From positions 1-11,478 of the forward strand of contig CACYDL010000231.1 in NCBI GenBank assembly GCA_902773195.1: DNA of 11,478 nucleotides. The letters run 5' to 3'. Below are positions 1 to 5,293 of the stretch, in pieces. Under the pieces are notes generated by a model, which had not been told where the DNA came from, searched no databases, and saw nothing but the letters and a program-made list of their open reading frames with translations. Every line of letters starts with the position of its first letter. The stretch's first letter is position 1. The DNA comes from an uncultured Lachnospiraceae bacterium (GTDB taxonomy: Bacteria; Bacillota_A; Clostridia; Lachnospirales; Lachnospiraceae). Both the position numbers and the translations under genes were made by a program.

Positions 1-681
1 CTGTTTATCAGGAAATACAGGCATGCCAGGCGCATTGTTCAGCTGCTGGTCGGTCTGTACATGCTGGTCTATCTTGGACTGATCTGCAACGAAAACATGC
101 AGATCGAGGGGTTCTGGTACTATCTGTTCACAGGCGTGTTTGAGGCGGCGACCATCCATTACGCCGTGGCCAAGATCTTCGGACCGCTGATCTTTGGACG
201 CGGCTGGTGCGGATTTGCCTGCTGGACGGCCATGGTGCTGGATTTCCTGCCCTATAAAGTGCCGGAGCAGCCGCGAAAAAAATGGGGGTGGATCAGGTAT
301 ATCACCTTTGCGGCTTCACTCATCTTTGTCGCGGCCCTGTTCATGGCGCATGCGGGAAACATGGAGAGAATCATGTTCCGGGCGTTTATCATCGGCAACC
401 TTCTGTACTATGCGGCGGGGATCATCCTCGCGTTTGCCTTGCGGGACAACCGCGCTTTCTGTAAATACATCTGTCCGATTACGGTTTTCCTGAAGCCGAT
501 GAGTTATTTTTCCCTGATTCGTCTGAAGTGCGATAAGGAGAAGTGCATCTCCTGCGGGAAATGCAGGCGGGTCTGCCCCATGAATGTGGACGTCACGGAT
601 AATTCAAGGAAACGGGAAAACGGAACGGAATGCATCCTGTGCATGGAGTGCGTGAGGAACTGCCCGAAAGGTGCCTTATGA
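1..681 (+). CDS. Membrane 4Fe-4S binding protein (NapH/CcoG/YccM-like), 5' end outside window
   Basis: The frame is open from base 1, so the gene begins upstream and 226 residues are visible; the internal ATG at 61 is not the likely start. Several hydrophobic segments (about residues 13-31, 37-65, 99-114 and 127-147) suggest a polytopic membrane protein. Two cysteine motifs typical of NapH/CcoG-type membrane ferredoxins are present: GRGWCGFAC near residues 67-74 and CKYIC near 154-158. The C-terminal part holds two ferredoxin motifs of the CxxCxxCxxxCP type, CISCGKCRRVCP (about 182-193) and CILCMECVRNCP (about 211-222), which should bind two [4Fe-4S] clusters. From the family, the role is electron transfer at the membrane between quinol or a flavoprotein and a reductase. 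The partner cannot be named because the upstream genes are missing. Family confidence is high; the specific function is unknown. Confidence 0.9.
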   Translation: MFIRKYRHARRIVQLLVGLYMLVYLGLICNENMQIEGFWYYLFTGVFEAATIHYAVAKIFGPLIFGRGWCGFACWTAMVLDFLPYKVPEQPRKKWGWIRYITFAASLIFVAALFMAHAGNMERIMFRAFIIGNLLYYAAGIILAFALRDNRAFCKYICPITVFLKPMSYFSLIRLKCDKEKCISCGKCRRVCPMNVDVTDNSRKRENGTECILCMECVRNCPKGAL

Positions 682-916
682 CAAATTCAAATGGCTGGAA
701 CAAAAAATAACCGATTCAGAGTTTCAGAAGGGAAGATGGAATGCGGCATTTCGAAATGCGTTTCTATTGAAATGTCTGAGGCAGACGAAGAGGAAGGCGT
801 GCAGCTGGCGGAGCCGAATGCAGAAATGCCTGATTAGATCATATGGTTTATGGCGGGGCTTGCCGGAGAAATCCGTGCAGGTCCTGTTTTGTGGGCTGAA
901 AAAGCAGAAGTGGTTG

Positions 917-981
917 AAAAAGAGAGTGGTTAGATCTATATTTCTATTGATTAGCGCATCTAACCACTCTCAAAGCTTTTT
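917..981 (+). terminator. Perfect 14-bp inverted repeat, possible terminator of the ferredoxin-like gene
   Basis: GAGAGTGGTTAGAT at 922-935 is perfectly complementary to ATCTAACCACTCTC at 958-971, with a 22-nt loop. An A-run (917-921) precedes the left arm, and a run of five T (977-981) follows the right arm after CAAAGC. This fits a loose rho-independent terminator about 240 bases after the stop at 681. The long loop and the offset T-run are atypical, so a repeat-element remnant is also possible. Confidence 0.45.
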
Positions 982-987
982 ATCAGG

Positions 988-1018
988 GAGCAGGATTCGA
1001 AGGATTTCGGGCCTGCTC
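988..1018 (+). repeat. Compound hairpin upstream of the membrane protein gene
   Basis: GAGCAGG (988-994) pairs with CCTGCTC (1012-1018). Inside the loop, CGAA (998-1001) can pair with TTCG (1006-1009). No T-run follows, so it is not a typical terminator. It lies about 100 bases before the start at 1115 and could be part of a 5' leader. Function unknown. Confidence 0.3.
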
Positions 1019-1114
1019 TGTCTGGTGACGAACCATTCAGGGGAGGATCAGGGGAAGCTTACCGTGATATTTTGAGCCGCCTCAGAGTGGCATAGCCGGA
1101 GGAGAGAGAATCAT

Positions 1115-1618
1115 ATGGCTGGAAAACTCATCGTCGAAATACTGATCCTGTGGATCCTGTATGCGGGCTATATGGCCGTCCTGGTGCATAAGCGCGGACC
1201 GCTCGGCGCCGTCTTTTTTTATCCGAAAGTGATGCAGGAGAGAGTGATCGGGATGGGACTGATGACCCGGCAGGAATTTCGAAGGCGAAGAACCTTTGCC
1301 TATATCCTGCTTCTGGCGCTGATGATTCTTGTGCCGGGGTTTATGATCCTGCGCGTCAACGGCGCGCAGACGTATTTCAGCTGCTGCCGGCAGTTCTGTG
1401 TCCTGTTCCTGGGGGCGGAGTTTTTTGACTGGCTTGTGATTGACACCATCTGGGTGGCGCTGTCTGACTGGTGGATCATTCCCGGGACGGAAGATCTGAA
1501 CGATACATGGCACAGCGTCCATGTAAAGCAGTGGAAGATGCTGCAGCTGATTCCGTTTTCCATACCGCTCTCGGCGATCATCGGCGCGTTGTATTGGGGA
1601 ATAAGGGTTCTGAGCTGA
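1115..1618 (+). CDS. Small polytopic membrane protein, unknown function
   Basis: This 167-residue protein is mostly hydrophobic, with four probable membrane helices at about residues 4-24, 61-80, 93-116 and 144-165. A basic stretch (QEFRRRRT, 53-60) precedes the second helix and suggests a cytoplasmic loop there. Between helices 3 and 4 lies an aromatic, polar segment (LSDWWIIPGTEDLNDTWHS) that could be a functional loop. I do not recognise the family. The start at 1115 is supported by GGAGGAGAG at 1098-1106. The methyltransferase gene follows 19 bases after the stop with its own strong ribosome binding site, so the two are very likely co-transcribed. The membrane protein and methyltransferase may act on the same substrate, but that is inference from position only. 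Confidence 0.8.
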   Translation: MAGKLIVEILILWILYAGYMAVLVHKRGPLGAVFFYPKVMQERVIGMGLMTRQEFRRRRTFAYILLLALMILVPGFMILRVNGAQTYFSCCRQFCVLFLGAEFFDWLVIDTIWVALSDWWIIPGTEDLNDTWHSVHVKQWKMLQLIPFSIPLSAIIGALYWGIRVLS

Positions 1619-1637
1619 TTCATAGGAGGTAAATGAG

Positions 1638-2261
1638 ATGGGACTGTTCAAGGATTATGTGAGCCAGACACGGAAGCCGGAGGGCTTTCTGGGAAAAATG
1701 ATGCTGAGAGGGATGAACTCCGGGCATGCGAAGATGGCCGACTGGGGACTGGGGCATCTGCAGAATGCCGCGCCGGACCGCATCGTCGATCTTGGCTGCG
1801 GCGGAGGCCGGAACGCAGGCGAGCTTCTGCGCAGGTATCAGAAGGCCTGCGTCACGGCGGTCGATTATTCCGAGCTCTCTGTGGAGAAGGCAAGGGAATA
1901 CAACCGGGAAATGATTGAGGCGGGAAGGTGCGTCGTGCAGCAGGGAGACGTGTCCGCCCTGGAACTGCCGGAAGAAAGCTATGATCTGGCGACGGCCTTC
2001 GAGACGATCTATTTCTGGCCGGGCCTCTCACGGTGTTTTTCACAGGTTGCGAGGGTTTTGAAGCCGGGCGGAACTTTTATGATCTGCAATGAATCGGACG
2101 GGACGGATGCGGTCAGCCTGAAGTTCGAGAAGATCATAGACGGGATGAAGAATTATACGGCGGAAGACATTGCGGCCGCCTTAAAGGAGGCCGGTTTTTC
2201 GAAGGTGAAAACGGACCATCATAAGAATAAACCCTGGATTGCGGTACTTGCGAGAAAATAA
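1638..2261 (+). CDS. Class I SAM-dependent methyltransferase (UbiE/Methyltransf_11-like)
   Basis: This 207-residue Rossmann-fold methyltransferase has the glycine-rich SAM-binding motif VDLGCGGGRNAG at about residues 50-61. The acidic end of strand 2 is AVDYS (D76), expected to bind the SAM ribose hydroxyls. A GDV motif follows at 103-105, and LKPGG (141-145) precedes strand 5. The aromatic segment ETIYFWPGL at 122-130 sits where the substrate pocket forms in this family. The substrate cannot be read from sequence; the family methylates small molecules such as quinones, sterols or metabolites. The start is fixed by AGGAGGT at 1624-1630, about 7 bases upstream. It is probably in one operon with the membrane protein before it. 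No clear terminator follows; the convergent hipBA terminator at 2395-2422 lies about 130 bases downstream. Confidence 0.92.
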   Translation: MGLFKDYVSQTRKPEGFLGKMMLRGMNSGHAKMADWGLGHLQNAAPDRIVDLGCGGGRNAGELLRRYQKACVTAVDYSELSVEKAREYNREMIEAGRCVVQQGDVSALELPEESYDLATAFETIYFWPGLSRCFSQVARVLKPGGTFMICNESDGTDAVSLKFEKIIDGMKNYTAEDIAAALKEAGFSKVKTDHHKNKPWIAVLARK

Positions 2262-2394
2262 ACCTTTCTGTGAAGGTGACGCCCCGGCGGAGGGCGGATC
2301 GAATGCCCGTTTCCGGATGTAACAACAGAATCGGGTTTCCGGGTATTGCCGAAAATTTATCTGGTGGTATGCGGAGCATATTCTGCAGCAAACT

Positions 2395-2422
2395 GAAAAA
2401 GCCGGCCTCGTTGCGGCCGGCT
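2395..2422 (-). terminator. Rho-independent terminator of hipBA
   Basis: Read on the minus strand, AGCCGGCC (2422-2415) pairs perfectly with GGCCGGCT (2407-2400) around a 7-nt loop. It is followed directly by a T-run (2400-2396). It begins 19 bases past the hipA stop. This is a textbook intrinsic terminator. Because the stem is symmetrical it may also slow plus-strand transcription arriving from the methyltransferase, but the plus-strand side lacks a T-run. Confidence 0.9.
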
Positions 2423-2440
2423 CAATCATTTGCAAGACGC

Positions 2441-3826
2441 TTATATTTCACGGTCATCCTCGCCGAGATCCGAGGGCGGAACCTTCTTGGAAACGTCCGG
2501 ATATTTCTCTCCGCTTTCCCTCTTCCCGTCAACTGTTTCCCGCACGCTGTTTTGTACAGAAACACTCTTTCCATATGCCACGGTCTCTGAGAATGCGCCT
2601 GACATCAGTTCCCGTTCTTCACGCCTGATTCCGTATCTCGAGGCGATTTTTTCCCAGGACTGCACTTCTTCCGTGATGGCCTGTATCTCTGCCTTCGCAT
2701 CGTCCGGGGAAACGCGGAAATAGTCCGCTGCTTCCAGCGCCAGCTCGAAATCATTGTAGTTGTTTTCTTCTGAAATATACAGCGCATGGAACTTTCTGTC
2801 GTATGAGGGGTTGATGTCATACGCCGGGGAAAGCTCCCATTTGTTGTTTCTCAGCAGGAACCCGTGATTCCGCAAGTGGTCATCCGTGTTCGAAACAGCT
2901 ATGCCAAACGTCATTCGTCTCCACATTTCGCGAAGATCGCGTTCAGGGTCACGGCACAGCTCTTCTATTGCGGCGGAAATATCAACATAGCTGACATGCC
3001 GCTCTGTCCCGTCTGTCTCTCCCAGCATCGTCATGGCGGATGCGAAATGGATACGCTTCTCGTCCCCGTTCCGTATAGCTCTGTCGTACCGTTGAACCAG
3101 AAACGTGCTGCCATAATCCGACAATTTCATCACCCTCGCATCCGGGACATTAATTCCGCACCGTTTTGCCAGCTCATGCACAACCATTTCCCATGCGCCG
3201 ACATCGACAATGTCTTTTCTTGATGGGAATTTCGCGATCCACAGGCTGCCGTCGAGGTCAATTACGTTTGCCTTTGGCCTTGCCCCGCCAAGGGATGATC
3301 CCGGTTCGATCAGGTCGCGAATCCATTTTTCCTCGTAAATATCCTTCTCCGCCTCGAAGGCTAGTGACGCTTGTTCCAGCTTGCGGAGGTATACCATCGG
3401 CGGCGCCTCCAGATGCCCCGAAGACGATTCAAACGGTCCATCTTCATTGTACGAAAACCGTATTGCTCCTTGCCTCCCGCCGTCATGAACGCTCAGGAGG
3501 TAATCTGTTTCCTGAAGGTTTCTTACTGCCCTTCCTTCTTTTCTTGCCGTAATGATTTCCCGGCGGTCGATCAATGTGCGTCCCCATCTGTCCGGGGAAG
3601 TGTCGGACATGAATCCGAATACTGTTTTTCCCGGCGGACAGTATTGTCTTCCGGCGTGTGGCAGCAAATCCGGATCCAACTGAATATCCTGGTGCCGGTT
3701 CAGCCAGTTTTTGTCGTACTCAAAAGAGATGTGTTCTTTTCCCTGGTTGGAATCGACATATACTTGTCCGATGATTTCCGGCGGGTCCAGCCACCCCGCA
3801 TAAGCGAAAAATGTTTTTCGGCTCAT
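2441..3826 (-). CDS. hipA: HipA-family serine/threonine kinase toxin
   Basis: This 461-residue protein is full length for HipA (E. coli HipA is 440). The N-terminal subdomain ends near residue 110. The HipA phosphate-binding signature SSLGGARPKAN is at 178-188. K199 in LWIAKF should be the ATP-binding lysine. The catalytic loop is SNTDDHLRNHGF (312-323); D315 aligns by eye with the catalytic Asp309 of E. coli HipA and N320 with its metal-binding Asn. LSPAYDIN (332-339) supplies the DFG-like metal-binding Asp, D337. All key residues are present, so an active kinase is expected. Known HipA toxins phosphorylate glutamyl-tRNA synthetase or other targets and induce growth arrest; the target here is unknown. 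The last 40 or so residues form a charged, probably disordered tail. The start overlaps the hipB stop as ATGA, with GAGGAG just upstream, so translation is coupled. Confidence 0.93.
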   Translation of the reverse strand: MSRKTFFAYAGWLDPPEIIGQVYVDSNQGKEHISFEYDKNWLNRHQDIQLDPDLLPHAGRQYCPPGKTVFGFMSDTSPDRWGRTLIDRREIITARKEGRAVRNLQETDYLLSVHDGGRQGAIRFSYNEDGPFESSSGHLEAPPMVYLRKLEQASLAFEAEKDIYEEKWIRDLIEPGSSLGGARPKANVIDLDGSLWIAKFPSRKDIVDVGAWEMVVHELAKRCGINVPDARVMKLSDYGSTFLVQRYDRAIRNGDEKRIHFASAMTMLGETDGTERHVSYVDISAAIEELCRDPERDLREMWRRMTFGIAVSNTDDHLRNHGFLLRNNKWELSPAYDINPSYDRKFHALYISEENNYNDFELALEAADYFRVSPDDAKAEIQAITEEVQSWEKIASRYGIRREERELMSGAFSETVAYGKSVSVQNSVRETVDGKRESGEKYPDVSKKVPPSDLGEDDREI

Positions 3827-4143
3827 TCTTTACTCCTCTTCGACGCTCTTTTTCTTGTTGCCAGCTTCTCTTCCTGCATATATATGCCAAGCGGATCTTC
3901 CGCACAGATCTTGTCAATCTCTCCGACCATACGCAGCACTGTCAGCACTTTCGCGTACGCCCCCATCGATACACTGGGGCTGCCCTTCTCAATCGCCCAC
4001 ACCGTCGTGCGGCTGATTCCGGCTTTTTGCGCCAGAAACTCAACGGAAATGTCCCTTCTCAGGCGCACCATCGCAATCCGGTGTCCCAGTCTTTCCAGCG
4101 CTTTCCTTGTTTTTGGCATGATGACGACTTTTCTTGATTGCAT
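3823..4143 (-). CDS. hipB: HipB-like Xre-family HTH antitoxin
   Basis: This 106-residue protein carries a Cro/C1-type helix-turn-helix, from about LGHRIAMVRL (residue 19) to GAYAKVLTVL. The recognition region is AGISRTTVWAIEKG, the classic Xre pattern. The C-terminal tail is very basic (ATRKRASKRSKE). I chose the ATG at 4143-4141 because AAGGAG lies 5 bases before it. The frame continues to an ATG at 4236, but that start would lie upstream of the promoter -35 box. Another ATG at 4119 lacks a ribosome binding site. From the family, HipB neutralises HipA and represses its own operon by binding operators in the promoter. The inverted repeat at 4168-4224 fits such an operator. It overlaps the hipA start by four bases. 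Confidence 0.9.
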   Translation of the reverse strand: MQSRKVVIMPKTRKALERLGHRIAMVRLRRDISVEFLAQKAGISRTTVWAIEKGSPSVSMGAYAKVLTVLRMVGEIDKICAEDPLGIYMQEEKLATRKRASKRSKE

Positions 4144-4167
4144 GCCTGCTCCTTCATTACTGTCTTG

Positions 4168-4224
4168 ATAACATTTGCTATTATGAACATTATAGGATAT
4201 ATCGTTCATTATAGCAAATGTTAT
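4168..4224 (-). promoter_or_regulatory. hipBA promoter with 21-bp inverted-repeat operator
   Basis: The arms at 4168-4188 and 4204-4224 are complementary at 20 of 21 positions, separated by 15 bases. Each contains the core AACATTTGCTAT. On the minus strand a consensus -10 TATAAT lies at 4194-4189. A -35-like TTGCTA lies at 4217-4212, giving a 17-base spacer. The upstream arm covers the -35 and the downstream arm starts just past the -10, where a bound HipB dimer on each arm would block RNA polymerase. The hipB ribosome binding site and start lie about 25-45 bases further on. Autoregulation by HipB is inferred from the family. Confidence 0.85.
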
Positions 4225-4466
4225 TCGTGGCTTCATCCGCCCTTTTCGCCGTCGTCAGTCTCTTTGTCGAACCTCCCGCCATTTTTTAACGAAAATGTTG
4301 GGCAAATGATACAGCAAATTAACTCTTTTGTGAAACAATTTTGCCGACAAACCCGTTCATTCCTGCGTTTTCTGACATATTAGGATCATCGGGACCGGGC
4401 GTTTCGCAGACGTCGGTCCGCGAGGGTTTTCCGATAAAAGATTCACGATTTTTCGAGGGGGTTGCC

Positions 4467-4643
4467 ATGAAGAAAGTTTTTGGGGAATGTTTTGCCGCCG
4501 CCGGGTTTTCCGTTCTTGCCGCCCTGGTTCTGGCCGGTGTGTTTTTCCTGCTGTCCGGGGACAGGCCTGTGACGGCGGCGATGCGGCTTGCGGCTGCGCC
4601 TGCGGCGGTGGCGGTGGAAGAAGTGCCCTATGGAAACAGCTGA
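4467..4643 (+). CDS. Small single-span membrane protein, hypothetical
   Basis: This 58-residue ORF begins MKK, followed by a hydrophobic helix (about residues 9-30, ending FFLLSGD). An Ala/Val-rich segment and a short polar tail (EEVPYGNS) follow. The ATG at 4467 has GAGGGGG at 4455-4461 as a likely ribosome binding site, which supports this start over the longer open frame from 4341. The shape fits either a single-span membrane protein or a signal-anchored peptide. No family is recognised. It sits between the hipBA promoter and the flavodoxin gene, on the same strand as the flavodoxin, and overlaps the next small ORF by 14 bases. Confidence 0.5.
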   Translation: MKKVFGECFAAAGFSVLAALVLAGVFFLLSGDRPVTAAMRLAAAPAAVAVEEVPYGNS

Positions 4644-4773
4644 ACCGGATGCGGATAAGAACAGCAGGTCTTTTCACGGACGAAATCCGTTGCGGAGGGG
4701 GACGATTGTTGTGACTATCGGCTTAGGGACACCAGGAAAAAGAGATCATTTAAGAAGAGGAAAAGGAACATGA
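4630..4773 (+). CDS. Doubtful 47-residue ORF overlapping the flavodoxin start
   Basis: The ATG at 4630 follows GGAAGAAG with 6 bases between. The frame ends in TGA at 4771-4773, overlapping the flavodoxin ATG at 4770 as ATGA, the usual mark of translational coupling. The product is basic in its second half (several R, K and G, e.g. GRNPLRRG) and has no recognised domain. It could be a real small gene, a leader ORF that feeds ribosomes to the flavodoxin gene, or chance. The flavodoxin has its own ribosome binding site (AGAGGAAAAGGA), so coupling is not required. Confidence 0.25.
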   Translation: METAEPDADKNSRSFHGRNPLRRGTIVVTIGLGTPGKRDHLRRGKGT

Positions 4774-5207
4774 GTACAGCGATCCTTTATTATTCCACCC
4801 ATCATGGAAACACAAAGAAACTGCTGGATGCCATTGCGGCGGAACATGAAGTCACTTTGATCGATATCACAAAAGACAAGGATCAGGATCTTTCCGGATA
4901 TGACCGGATCGGCCTGGCTTCCGGCATCTATTACAGCAATTACGCGAAGCCGTTTCTTGCCTATGCGGAGAGGAACTTGCCGGAAGGTAAGCCGGTATTC
5001 TTCATCTATACGCACGGCGCTCCAAAAGGGGATTTTCTGAAAGGGATCCGGGAGATCACGCAGAGAAAGAACTGCCCGGAGCTGGGAGCCTATCACTGCA
5101 TGGGCTTTGATACCTTCGGACCGTTCAAATTGATCGGCGGCATTGCGAAAGGCCATCCGACGGAGGCCGAGATTAAAGCGGCGGCCGGGTTTTATAAGGA
5201 ACTCTGA
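4770..5207 (+). CDS. Short flavodoxin-family protein
   Basis: This 145-residue protein has a flavodoxin-like fold. Strand 1 and the FMN phosphate loop are seen as ILYYSTHHGNTKK (residues 5-17), close to the flavodoxin T/S-x-T-G-x-T pattern. The second loop GIYYSNYAK (about 52-60) and third loop YTHGAPKGD (about 75-83) would surround the isoalloxazine ring. The length matches compact flavodoxins and HemG-like flavodoxin-domain proteins. It should carry FMN and act as a soluble one- or two-electron carrier or small reductase in the cytoplasm; the partner is unknown. AGAGGAAAAGGA lies just upstream of the ATG. An 86-base gap separates it from the GH36 gene, so joint transcription is possible but not shown. 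Confidence 0.88.
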   Translation: MSTAILYYSTHHGNTKKLLDAIAAEHEVTLIDITKDKDQDLSGYDRIGLASGIYYSNYAKPFLAYAERNLPEGKPVFFIYTHGAPKGDFLKGIREITQRKNCPELGAYHCMGFDTFGPFKLIGGIAKGHPTEAEIKAAAGFYKEL

Positions 5208-5254
5208 CCGGATCGTTATCGGAAGGCCTTGTTCGAAAACGTGATTCCTATCAG

Positions 5255-5264
5255 CCTGATCAGG
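5255..5264. repeat. 10-bp perfect palindrome before the GH36 gene
   Basis: CCTGATCAGG is a perfect palindrome 29 bases before the chosen GH36 start. It may be half of a regulator site or chance. No clear promoter elements were found beside it. Confidence 0.2.
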
Positions 5265-5293
5265 TGAGAGGAATGGCAATGGGAGGGTCAGTG

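Larger units (their letters stand above)
682..1114. other. Gene-poor stretch with coding-like shards in one frame
   Basis: No convincing gene is seen in these 433 bases. In the same frame as the upstream ferredoxin-like gene, two short open stretches follow its stop. One starts at ATG 691 and ends at TAG 835-837 (48 residues, with an acidic tail rich in E, D and A). The other runs from ATG 850 to TAG 931-933 (27 residues). Both read like protein, but neither has a good ribosome binding site. A longer ORF in another frame (671-1075) is rich in Arg, Lys, Ser and Cys and looks spurious. The stretch could be an eroded 3' extension of the upstream gene or plain intergenic DNA. It also holds two inverted repeats, annotated separately. 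Confidence 0.4.

Noticed and set aside
671..1075. 134-residue plus-strand ORF overlapping the ferredoxin-like stop
   Set aside because: Composition rich in Arg, Lys, Ser and Cys with no domain or ribosome binding site, and it runs straight through the 14-bp inverted repeat.
3371..4168. Plus-strand ORF (265 residues) across hipA and hipB
   Set aside because: Ser/Arg/Phe-rich shadow; it crosses two well-supported minus-strand genes and has no ribosome binding site.
4144..4236. N-terminal extension of hipB to the ATG at 4236
   Set aside because: It would start upstream of the promoter -35 box and translate the operator itself. The start at 4143 has a good ribosome binding site.
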